The notes under the pieces: generated by a model
What the model saw: the letters and a program-made list of their open reading frames with translations, nothing else
Told to the model about the DNA's origin: nothing
The model's database searches: none
Assembly (NCBI GenBank): GCA_035477455.1
Contig: DATIKP010000094.1
Location: 1-47,524, forward strand
Direction of reading: 5' to 3'
Source of the DNA: Atribacteraceae bacterium
GTDB lineage: Bacteria; Atribacterota; Atribacteria; Atribacterales; Atribacteraceae
DNA length: 47,524 bases
Position numbers and translations under genes: made by a program
Part shown: positions 9,536 to 16,480 of the stretch, in pieces
How positions within the stretch are numbered: position 1 is the first letter of the stretch
How the letters are laid out: each line of letters begins with the position of its first letter

Positions 9536-10641
9536 ACTTGGACCTCCTTAGCCTCTTCCATCACTACCAGTTCCCGGATTTCCTTGACGCTCAGATTAGC
9601 GAGACCCAGTTTCTCCACGGTCCTTCCCTCCCGCCAGTAATCCCGCTCATGAAGTAGACTGGCGAGATGGATCATGTTGTCGATGGTAGGGGTGGGGATC
9701 CCGAGCATTTTCCCAAAGGAAGAAATGGGGACCAGGCTCATGGGAACGTCTTCGATTATGTAGCGGGTGTAGATGGTGGATGGTGCCTGGATGCCCCGAT
9801 AACCGGAGTTGTTCTGGATCGCCTCATAGAGGTTGCGGCCGTGAGCGTCGTAGGCCGAGTAGAGCCAGTCCCGGGCGGTGATGGCCCGTATACCCAGCCC
9901 TTCGGCAACCTTGACCCGTTCCTTGTCCACTTCGGCCAGGATCAGGGATGTCGCCGGGGTAATACCCTCGATGTAGTAGTCGAATCCTCCGTGGGTGCTC
10001 TCGATGCGGGCGGCGTTCAGGATGGTGAGAGTGGGATGAAAGACTGCGCCGATATTGTTGAAACTCGTTTTCAGGATATTGTCTTCGGGCAGGAACTGGG
10101 GAAGGGCCTTACGCAGGGCCTGGACCACTTCGACCGTTTTGTAGGCGGGCAGGGCTGCGACGGGAATGGAATTTTTCACCCGGAAAATCTTCACTTGGGC
10201 GGGCCCGGTGATCCGGCTGGCGAAGATAAAGGTTTGGGCTTCGGCGATGATCACCCGGGCCTTGATTTCCTGCTCTTTCAGGATCTGCCTGACCTCGAGC
10301 GCCCCTCCCGTACGGCCCGGATTCAATACGATGATCTGTCCGTCCTCGAGAACCGGTCCCAGGTTTTCGGCCATGTAGCGGTGTCCATAAGCCGGGACGA
10401 CCACCATCAGGATCTGGGCGCCTTTGATCGCTTCGGCGATGTTGTCGGTGACGATTCCCAGTTGGGCGAAACCCTGGATTTCCCCCTCCACCTGGATACC
10501 GCCCATCATCCGGACGGAATTGATCCGTTCGTACGTCCGGTTGAACAGATTTACGTTATATCCTTTCAGGGCCAGGTAACCGGCCAGCGCCTGCCCGCCG
10601 TGTCCGGCGCCCAGAACGGTGTAAGTCACGTTAGTTGTCAT
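9532..10641 (-). CDS. Octopine/nopaline (opine) dehydrogenase family protein
   Basis: The protein has an N-terminal NAD(P)-binding Rossmann fold (VLGAGHGGQALAGYLALKGY, residues 9-28) and a second domain of the octopine/nopaline dehydrogenase type with NNIGAVFHPTLTILNAARIE. The HPxxxxxN (H202, N209) matches the catalytic His and nearby Asn of opine dehydrogenases, which reductively condense an amino acid amine with an alpha-keto acid. At 369 residues it is the usual length. ATG 10641 overlaps the ligase gene by 11 bases and its stop overlaps the mutase start, so all three should be translated in step. Ketopantoate-reductase-like activity is an alternative, since these folds are related. Confidence 0.8.
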   Translation of the reverse strand: MTTNVTYTVLGAGHGGQALAGYLALKGYNVNLFNRTYERINSVRMMGGIQVEGEIQGFAQLGIVTDNIAEAIKGAQILMVVVPAYGHRYMAENLGPVLEDGQIIVLNPGRTGGALEVRQILKEQEIKARVIIAEAQTFIFASRITGPAQVKIFRVKNSIPVAALPAYKTVEVVQALRKALPQFLPEDNILKTSFNNIGAVFHPTLTILNAARIESTHGGFDYYIEGITPATSLILAEVDKERVKVAEGLGIRAITARDWLYSAYDAHGRNLYEAIQNNSGYRGIQAPSTIYTRYIIEDVPMSLVPISSFGKMLGIPTPTIDNMIHLASLLHERDYWREGRTVEKLGLANLSVKEIRELVVMEEAKEVQV

Positions 10642-11617
10642 GGCGGCCTCCCACCCGTTCTTCGGCGATGGTCAGAAGCCGGCGGATCATGTCCTTATAG
10701 TCGATGCCCCCGGCCTGGCACATCTGGGGAAAGGCGCTGTATTTGTAATAGAGCAGAGGGAGGGAATTGATCTCGAAAAAGAAGGGGATATTTTCTTTCT
10801 GATTGAAAATCAGGTGAAAGGAGGCATAATCACGCATGTTCAGTTCATTGAAAATGCGGATGACCATGGTTTCGAGCATCGTTTTCTGTTCCTCATTAAG
10901 GTCAGCGGGGCAGAACACATCTTTGACGGAGCTTTGCAGTACCTGGGAATTTTCATGTCGGACTTCCAGGATGGGGAGCATACTGAGCTGTTTGCCGTTT
11001 CCCCACAGCCCGATCACCATCTCCCGGCCCTCCAGGTACTTTTCGATCAGGACTTTTTCTCTGGTCAATTTGTGAAGGGCCTGTATCTTGGCCATGAGTT
11101 CGTCCAAATCATTGGCCACCGAATCGCTGGTAATGCTGGGAAAATGGGTTCGGAAACGGGGTTTGATGATCACCGGGAAGGTTTGACTTTCCGGGACCGG
11201 GTCGTCCGGCAACAAAAGAAAGGACGAGGGGCTGGGGATTCCGATGCCCCGCAGGGAAAGCTTGATCAGGGAACGGTCCAGGCATAAGGAATGCACAGTG
11301 GAGTTGGAGCCCAGATAGGGAATGTGGGTCGCGTCGAGGAGAGACGGCAGAAAGGCCTGATCGTAGATTTCCGATACTTTGACCGCCAGGTTGAACACCA
11401 GGTCGACCCGGCTGGGGTCCAGCGACTCCACGAATTGGTGGATCGGCTGATCCATGTTCAGGCTCCCCACCTGGTATTCCTGATCTGTAAGTGCTTCCTC
11501 GATCAGCGACAGGGTTTTACCTTTGAGGTTGTTTCGGGCTTGGTAAAGGGCTTTTTCCCGTTCATCGAAGATTGTCTCACTGTACGCAATCCAGATATTT
11601 TTCAACGCATTCACCAC
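10631..11617 (-). CDS. ATP-grasp ligase related to D-Ala-D-Ala ligase
   Basis: The protein (328 residues) has the three-part ATP-grasp layout. The N-terminal part has DLVFNLAVK and IPYLGSN, in the place of the Ddl HGxxGEDG region, which is not conserved. The ATP-binding part has FPVIIKPRFRTHF and VLIEKYLEGREMVIGLW. The C-terminal core has NMRDYASFHLIF and FFFEINSLPLL. The Mg-binding E-x-N of Ddl (E-V-N) is kept as E-I-N. It should form an acyl phosphate and join it to an amine, making a peptide-like bond. The substrate is unlikely to be plain D-Ala because the N-terminal recognition region has diverged. GTG 11617 is the first gene of the operon, preceded by AAGG. Confidence 0.78.
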   Translation of the reverse strand: MVNALKNIWIAYSETIFDEREKALYQARNNLKGKTLSLIEEALTDQEYQVGSLNMDQPIHQFVESLDPSRVDLVFNLAVKVSEIYDQAFLPSLLDATHIPYLGSNSTVHSLCLDRSLIKLSLRGIGIPSPSSFLLLPDDPVPESQTFPVIIKPRFRTHFPSITSDSVANDLDELMAKIQALHKLTREKVLIEKYLEGREMVIGLWGNGKQLSMLPILEVRHENSQVLQSSVKDVFCPADLNEEQKTMLETMVIRIFNELNMRDYASFHLIFNQKENIPFFFEINSLPLLYYKYSAFPQMCQAGGIDYKDMIRRLLTIAEERVGGRHDN

Positions 11618-11653
11618 CTTCGCTCACATTGAACTTTTCCGGTTTTTGCCCTT

Positions 11654-11763
11654 GTGTGTGGCTTAAGTTTTCCGGATATAAAGATGTAACGCCTACTGCT
11701 GCGGATATGCTTCGATTGTCTACTGCGTGTGTGGCTTCAGTTTTCCGGATATAAAGATGTAAC
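11654..11763. repeat. Pair of 37-nt direct repeats separated by 36 nt
   Basis: Copies at 11654-11690 and 11727-11763 differ at one base (GGCTTAAG versus GGCTTCAG). The shared core includes TTTTCCGGATATAAAGATG. The 36-bp spacer is unrelated to the flanks. The pair lies 37-146 bp upstream of the minus-strand ATP-grasp start, so it could be a duplicated promoter or operator. Repeat and spacer sizes are also CRISPR-like, but there are only two copies and no cas genes in the window. Confidence 0.85.
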
Positions 11764-12097
11764 CGAGCATCTCTCCTTCCGCTCCCAAAAAAAAATCGCG
11801 AAACATGAAGCCGGGAGGAGGAGAAGCGGGATAGGCTTGGTCGGCTTATGAAGGAATAGCCCGGTGTCATGATCCTGGGATTTGATTCTGATTTTCTGTT
11901 TCCCGGTCCAGGACCTTCCAATACAAAAATGGGGAAGGACCACGACAGATCAGTGTATGTGCGTATTGTAGCATGAATTCGGAAGTTTTTCCGAGGTATT
12001 TTACCAACTGGTAACTCAGCGACTCCCCATACCGCGGATATGGGTTAGCTGGCAACACGCGTGGCACGGGTGCCGCCGGGCACAGACTCTGTCGGCT
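11764..12097. other. Intergenic stretch without a recognised gene
   Basis: Between the repeat pair and the tadA promoter I find no gene, RNA or element I can support. It contains an A9 run near 11790 and a GC-rich imperfect palindrome around 12061-12085 (GGCACGGGTGCC). Short open frames on the minus strand lack ribosome binding sites and family resemblance. No cobalamin riboswitch signature is recognisable upstream of the B12 operon. Confidence 0.5.
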
Positions 12098-12125
12098 TTG
12101 CCTGGGAGACCCGGTTTGCTATACT
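12098..12125 (+). promoter_or_regulatory. Sigma-A-type promoter of tadA, start point on the ATG
   Basis: TTGCCT at 12098-12103, a 16-bp spacer and TATACT at 12120-12125. Transcription would start at about 12132, which is the tadA ATG, so the message would be leaderless unless translation begins at the internal ATG 12222. Confidence 0.65.
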
Positions 12126-12131
12126 TATGCA

Positions 12132-12677
12132 ATGAACGGCGCCAATGGAATCAGAACCCCATTCGGTGGAGCAGCCCGCCTTGCCCCGGACAAGGTCAAA
12201 AATCAGGAGCACGAACGGTATATGGCCTTCGCCCTCCGGGAAGCGGAAAAGGCTTTTCGGGAAGATGAAGTACCGGTGGGGGCCTGCCTGGTCTTGAAAG
12301 GTGAGGTGGTAGCCCGGGGACACAACCGGCGAGAGCGGAAAAACCAGGTCATTTCCCACGCTGAAATCGAGGTACTCCAGAAAGCCGCCCGCCGGCTAGG
12401 GAGTTGGCGTTTGCCAGACGCGGTCCTGTACGTGACTCTCGAGCCGTGCCTGATGTGTGCCGGGGCGATTCTTCAGGCCCGTATCCAGACGGTGGTCTTC
12501 GGGACCCGGGATCCAAAAGGCGGGGTGGCCGGAAGCGTCATCGACGTGTTCAGCACGAAGCTCTTTAATCACCGTACAGAAATAATCGAGGGAATCTATC
12601 GGGAAGGGTGTAGCCAAATCCTACAGAAATATTTTACAATGAAGCGGCAGCGTGGAGAGGTGGCTGAGTCTGGTTGA
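12132..12677 (+). CDS. tadA: tRNA-specific adenosine deaminase TadA
   Basis: Deaminates A34 to inosine in tRNA-Arg(ACG). The zinc and catalytic residues of the cytidine-deaminase fold are present: H76-A-E78 (SHAEIEVL) and P-C106-x-x-C109 (EPCLMCAGAI), with EDEVPVGACLV and RDPKGGVAGS as in the family. About 25 residues precede the usual start (HERYMAFALREAEKA), and the only in-frame starts are ATG 12132 and ATG 12222. The latter would cut off the first helix, so 12132 is preferred even though it has no ribosome binding site. The final eight codons and stop run into the tRNA-Ser gene, overlapping it by 24 bases. The family normally ends near KYFTMKRQR, so the extra tail is dispensable-looking. 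Confidence 0.93.
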   Translation: MNGANGIRTPFGGAARLAPDKVKNQEHERYMAFALREAEKAFREDEVPVGACLVLKGEVVARGHNRRERKNQVISHAEIEVLQKAARRLGSWRLPDAVLYVTLEPCLMCAGAILQARIQTVVFGTRDPKGGVAGSVIDVFSTKLFNHRTEIIEGIYREGCSQILQKYFTMKRQRGEVAESG

Positions 12678-12743
12678 AGGCGCTCGACTCGAAATCGAGT
12701 GTGCCGAAAGGCACCGTGGGTTCAAATCCCACCCTCTCCGCCA
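12654..12743 (+). tRNA. tRNA-Ser(CGA)
   Basis: Acceptor stem GGAGAGG (12654-12660) pairs with CCTCTCC (12733-12739), followed by G and an encoded CCA. The anticodon loop CTCGAAA in the stem CTCGA/TCGAG gives anticodon CGA, reading UCG serine codons. The long variable arm (GTGCCGAAAGGCAC) is typical of class II tRNA-Ser. It begins inside the last codons of tadA, so tadA and the tRNA probably share a transcript. Confidence 0.95.
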
Positions 12744-13224
12744 AGTTTCCCAACCGTCTTTTTTAGAAAATGACTTGTGCATCTTTTCCGGGGTTTCTGC
12801 AAGTATGTCCATGGCGTCAGGAACATCGGCCAGGATTCTATAGATCTGATGGGTCAAAGCTCGGGGGGGGTGTGGCCAGACCTTCTTTAACTGGGTAGGG
12901 AAGGTCTCTTGTTCCTGCTGGGGGATAGGCAGCAGGAGGGGGCAAAGAACAGGAACCTGGCAAACCCTGCCAGCTGGCCCCGTAAACACCTTGGGCTGGC
13001 CGGCTTCAACCTTGCTGGGCCCTAGACCACGAGCCCCCTCGGGGCCCCTCTCCGGCTTTGCCTCTTTCAAACCAGAGGGGGAAGTCCCTTCCGATTCAAA
13101 GATCTTGTTGCCCCCCTCCCTCCGGGGTAAGCTCCTGGAACACCGCACTGGTTCTCCGGATCCCCCTCCTCTAACAGATCTTTTCAAGAGACCCCCGGGG
13201 ACTCCTTTTCCCAGGTGCTCGGTC
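12744..13224. other. GC-rich, hairpin-rich gap of unknown role
   Basis: No convincing protein gene in about 480 bases. The stretch holds many inverted repeats. AGACCTTC pairs with GAAGGTCT around 12878-12909. CCTGCTG pairs with CAGCAGG around 12917-12938, inside a larger TTGTTC/GAACAG pairing. C/G-rich stems follow near 13030-13060 and 13110-13130. I looked for the SRP RNA tip (GGAAGGAAGCAGCC), RNase P and tmRNA signatures on both strands and did not find them. It could be a structured RNA, attenuator material or decayed sequence. Confidence 0.4.
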
Positions 13225-13845
13225 TTAGTTCAAAACGTACCGCGCCTCCAACTCTTCCCGGAAACTCTCAAGATTCTGGTAGTGGAAAGCATGCATGCCC
13301 GACATTCGGGCGGCTTCAACATTGGCCGGTGTATCGTCGATGAACAGGCACGTGCAGGCCGAAAGGGCAAGACGAGACAGACAAGTTAAGAAAATCTGCG
13401 GATTCGGTTTGACGATTCTTTCCTCACAGGAGAATACCAACTCGTCGAAAAGGGTAAACCAGGGAGCTTGCGGCCGCAAGGCGGTAAGGAGATCCGGGGT
13501 GATGTTGGATATCACTGCCATGGTCGAGATTGAACGGCGCAGATTGACCAGGAAAGAGACCATGTCCGGATCAATCACTGACCAGCTTCGGACGTCCAGA
13601 TCCCGAAGTTGTTCCACAGCCTCTGCGGTGAGGCTCACCCTGTGCGTGTCCGCGATCTTTCGCCAGAATTCTCGATAATCGATGGCGCCGGCATCATAAT
13701 GATCCCGGAACATGGAGTATGCCCGGGTAAAATCATCCGGGGCAAGATCGAAAATAGCGGCCATGTCCGCTACCCGCTTACTATCCTGTTTTTTACTGAT
13801 CACCCCGCCGTAGTCGAAAACCAGGCATTGGAGATGTATCTTCAT
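13225..13845 (-). CDS. HAD-superfamily hydrolase
   Basis: Cytoplasmic phosphatase-like protein of 206 residues, similar to the epoxide-hydrolase N-terminal/YihX branch of HAD enzymes. Motif I is DYGGV (nucleophile Asp in LVFDYGGVIS), motif II VISNITPD, motif III KPNPQIF and motif IV FIDDTPANVEAA. A helical cap lies between motifs I and II. ATG 13845 (MKIHLQCLVFDYGG) follows GAAAGGA with good spacing, and upstream in-frame starts would add 40 residues with no counterpart in the family. It stands alone on the minus strand, divergent from glmS. Substrate unknown. Confidence 0.87.
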   Translation of the reverse strand: MKIHLQCLVFDYGGVISKKQDSKRVADMAAIFDLAPDDFTRAYSMFRDHYDAGAIDYREFWRKIADTHRVSLTAEAVEQLRDLDVRSWSVIDPDMVSFLVNLRRSISTMAVISNITPDLLTALRPQAPWFTLFDELVFSCEERIVKPNPQIFLTCLSRLALSACTCLFIDDTPANVEAARMSGMHAFHYQNLESFREELEARYVLN

Positions 13846-13984
13846 CTTCGATCCTTTCTCCGAAAAAGTAGCTTCCAAAATAGAATACCATATCTGTGAC
13901 CATGGGAGATCTCCTAAATACCGCTGAAGAAGATTCGAATTCGCAAAAAATAACGGATATACCAATTACGTATTGGTTCGAGCG

Positions 13985-14013
13985 TTTTTCGCTCTCTGTC
14001 TATATTGTATAAT
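13985..14013 (+). promoter_or_regulatory. Promoter of glmS
   Basis: A perfect TATAAT at 14008-14013 with a weak TTTTTC at 13985-13990 (17-bp spacer). A small hairpin, GAGCG-TTTTT-CGCTC at 13980-13994, sits over the -35 area. The leader would be about 80 bases, too short for a glmS ribozyme, and none is recognisable. Confidence 0.5.
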
Positions 14014-14102
14014 GAAATACTGATGGAGAGCCGGCTGTTCACGGTGGCCGAACTGTTTTTATTTGTGCGGGAGACGGAAATGACAGGGGGCGTGATTGTA
14101 CC

Positions 14103-15920
14103 ATGTGCGGCATCATTGGGTATACCGGAACGAAGCAGGCGTTACCGGTACTCTTGAACGGATTGAACCGACTGGCCTATCGGGGCTATGATTCAGCCGG
14201 GGTGGCCGTAGAAGAGGATGGGCGCTTGATTACCGTTCGAGCGAAAGGCAAAGTGAGTGAACTGGAACGGGAATTGGTTGGAACCGCATATGAATCCCAG
14301 CGAGGAATCGGCCACACCCGGTGGGCGACCCACGGAATTCCCTCGGAGCACAACGCTCATCCGCATATGGATTGCACCAAAAAGGTGGCCCTCGTTCATA
14401 ACGGCATCATCGAGAATTATCTCGCTCTCCGGCAGGAATTGGAAGACGGAGGCCATGTCTTTTCCTCCGAAACTGATAGTGAAGTCTTCGTGCACCTCTT
14501 GGAAGGGTCGGGCCTTCCGCTTGAGCGATTATTGAGGGCAGCCGGCCGTCTGCGGGGTTCTTTCGCCTGCTGTATCCTGTTTCAAGAAGAGCCGGGGATA
14601 CTGTATGGCGTGCGCATGGCCAGCCCGCTCCTCATCGGGATCGGAGAAGGGGAAGGTTTTCTGGCTTCCGATATTCCGGCGATTCTGGAATACACCCGGC
14701 AGGTCGTCTTTCTGGATGATGGTGAGGTGGTCCGATTAAGAGCCGGGAGTTGGGAAGTCTTCGATTTCTGCGGGAACCGACGTGGTTCAAAGTCCATCTT
14801 TACCGTTCCCTGGGATTTGGTTCGGGCGGAAAAGGGGGGTTTCAAACATTTCATGGTCAAGGAAATCTTCGAAGAACCGGCCGTGTTCGAAGATGTTTTG
14901 GCTGGCCGGGTGAATCCCCTCCATGGGGTGATCAGACTCGAGGAACTGGACGGTTGGTCGAGGAGTTGGGAACGGGTGGTGATTGTAGCCTGTGGGACGG
15001 CCGCCCACGCCGGAATGCTTGGCAAGCACTTCATTGAACGGTACGCTCGGATACCGGTTGCAGTGGAGTATGCCTCCGAATTCCGCTACCGGGAACCCCT
15101 GATCGACGAACGGAGCCTGGTCATTGCCGTGTCCCAGTCCGGAGAAACTGCGGACACGCTGGCTGCGGCTGAGCTGGCCCGGAGGAACCATGCGCCGGTT
15201 TTGGCGATATGTAATACAATAGGTAGTTCTTTGACCCGCTTGGCGGAGCGGGTGCTGTTTACCCGAGCCGGACCGGAGATCGGTGTCGCTTCGACCAAAG
15301 CCTTTCTGGCCCAGATGGCGGTTTTTCTCCTGATGGCTCTGTTTCTGGCTGAAAGGAACCCGGAAAAGGGGAAAGAGGAACGGGGGGCTCTCCTGCGGGA
15401 ACTCTTTATGATTCCCCGGCGACTTCGTGACCTCTTGGAAGACGCACCGAAGATTCAGGAGCTGGCCCGCCAGTATTACCAGTACCGTCACTTCCTCTAC
15501 CTGGGACGGGGTGTATACCATCCGCTGGCTTTGGAAGGTGCCTTGAAACTCAAGGAAATCTCCTATATCCATGCCGAGGGATTGTGTGCGGGGGAGATGA
15601 AACACGGGACCATTGCCCTGGTCGAACCGGATGTGGCCAGTCTGGTCTTGGTCGGACAGGGAGAGAGCCGGACGAAAATCCTGGGAAACCTGGAGGAAAT
15701 CCGTGCTCGACAGGGGAAAGTCCTGGCTCTGACAACTTCGGGCGACCGGGAGGTTGAGAACAAGGCGCATCACCTGATCGAAATCCCGGATGGTTCGGAA
15801 GATCTCTCCCCATTCACGGCCATTATTCCTCTCCAGTTGTTTGCCTATTATGTCGCCGTGGAAAAGGGATGTGATGTCGACCAGCCCCGCAATCTGGCCA
15901 AGAGTGTGACCGTCGAATGA
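14103..15920 (+). CDS. glmS: Glutamine--fructose-6-phosphate aminotransferase
   Basis: Makes glucosamine-6-phosphate from fructose-6-phosphate and glutamine, the entry to cell-wall amino sugars. The N-terminal class II glutaminase begins MCGIIGYTG, with Cys2 as nucleophile after Met removal, and has RWATHG and HNGIIENY. Two SIS isomerase domains follow from about residue 285 (ACGTAAHAG, AVSQSGETADTLAA) and about 460 (LGRGVYHPLALEGALKLKE). The C-terminus DQPRNLAKSVTVE is characteristic. Length 605 is complete. ATG 14103 has only weak ribosome binding sequence. The stop overlaps an ATG for the cupin gene (ATGA), suggesting coupling. Confidence 0.97.
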   Translation: MCGIIGYTGTKQALPVLLNGLNRLAYRGYDSAGVAVEEDGRLITVRAKGKVSELERELVGTAYESQRGIGHTRWATHGIPSEHNAHPHMDCTKKVALVHNGIIENYLALRQELEDGGHVFSSETDSEVFVHLLEGSGLPLERLLRAAGRLRGSFACCILFQEEPGILYGVRMASPLLIGIGEGEGFLASDIPAILEYTRQVVFLDDGEVVRLRAGSWEVFDFCGNRRGSKSIFTVPWDLVRAEKGGFKHFMVKEIFEEPAVFEDVLAGRVNPLHGVIRLEELDGWSRSWERVVIVACGTAAHAGMLGKHFIERYARIPVAVEYASEFRYREPLIDERSLVIAVSQSGETADTLAAAELARRNHAPVLAICNTIGSSLTRLAERVLFTRAGPEIGVASTKAFLAQMAVFLLMALFLAERNPEKGKEERGALLRELFMIPRRLRDLLEDAPKIQELARQYYQYRHFLYLGRGVYHPLALEGALKLKEISYIHAEGLCAGEMKHGTIALVEPDVASLVLVGQGESRTKILGNLEEIRARQGKVLALTTSGDREVENKAHHLIEIPDGSEDLSPFTAIIPLQLFAYYVAVEKGCDVDQPRNLAKSVTVE

Positions 15921-16227
15921 ACCGGCCGTTCAAAAACTGGCTGACCTCGTTGCCTACCAGAATGGATCGGTGGTTAGCAGGACGGTCCTGGAACAACCGA
16001 GCGGCACCGTGACCGTTTTCGCCTTCGATCAGGGCGAAGGTCTCAGCGAACACACCGCTCCCTTCGATGCCCTGGTAAACGTGATCGATGGGGAAGCGGA
16101 GATCACGGTAGCGGGAAAACCCTATTCAGTCCGTTCGGGAGATATTTTGATCATGCCCGCCGGTGAACCGCATGCCCTGCGGGCGGTGGCACCCTTTAAA
16201 ATGGTCCTGGTGATGATCCGCTCCTAA
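15917..16227 (+). CDS. Small cupin protein with a frame break near its start
   Basis: Single-domain cupin of about 100 residues with both cupin motifs: GLSEHTAPFDALVNVIDGEAE and GDILIMPAGEPHALRAV. Close relatives begin about 18 residues before the first GTG in frame (15970), with a conserved LADLVAYQNGSVVSRT. That segment is present here in the cupin frame but has no start codon. The overlapping ATG at 15917 (ATGA with glmS) is in another frame. One extra A in the A5 run at 15932-15936 would join the two into MNRPFKKLADLVAYQNG. This is either a sequencing or assembly error, a real mutation, or -1 slippage. Ligand unknown; metal-binding His residues are kept. Confidence 0.8.
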
Positions 16228-16229
16228 GT

Positions 16230-16464
16230 TGGCCGGTATACAGAGTGAACGAGTCGGCTGCCAATCTGTTGGCGTCTTGCTGCCGGAACGATTTGCGCCT
16301 GGCTCAGGAGAATGAACTCGTTTCGATCGCCTTTCCGGACATCTCTGCCGGAGCCTTCGGGTATCTGCTCAAAGAAGCGGGGGGGGGCGGCGTTTCGAAC
16401 CGCAATCAAGGAGGTAACCTGTCTAACACTTGCAAAAAATCCGTTTTATCCTCTAAAAAGATAA
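16230..16464 (+). pseudogene. Truncated, frameshifted macrodomain gene
   Basis: The frame from 16230 reads WPVYRVNESAANLLAS, then RNDLRLAQENELVSIAFPDI and SAGAFGYLLKEA. This matches the second half of ADP-ribose-binding macrodomains (GPVYR...LLASCYRNSLRLA, SIAFPAISTGVYGYP). After a G9 run at 16379-16387 the family match continues one frame over as AAFRTAIKEV and stops at 16462-16464. The N-terminal half, with the ADP-ribose loop, is missing because the cupin gene ends at 16227. It is a remnant rather than a working deacetylase. Confidence 0.7.
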
Positions 16465-16480
16465 GGAGAATCAATTTCCC

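Noticed and set aside
9667-10770. 367-codon open frame on the plus strand opposite the opine dehydrogenase gene
   Set aside because: Fully antisense to a gene with clear family motifs; composition rich in G, D and H is typical of a shadow frame.
11654-11763. Two-repeat CRISPR array
   Set aside because: Only two copies, no cas genes within the window, and the repeat does not resemble repeat families I know; reported as a direct repeat instead.
12621-13187. 188-codon minus-strand frame through tRNA-Ser and the GC-rich gap
   Set aside because: It crosses the tRNA and low-complexity hairpin sequence, with no domain resemblance; the end WDLNPR is the common antisense reading of a tRNA.
12744-13224. 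SRP RNA or RNase P RNA downstream of tadA
   Set aside because: Signature loops were not found on either strand by eye; left as an unknown structured region.
14014-14102. glmS ribozyme
   Set aside because: The leader is only about 80 bases and lacks the pseudoknot core.
14787-15773. 328-codon open frame antisense to glmS
   Set aside because: Shadow of a well-conserved gene, with no ribosome binding site or family resemblance.
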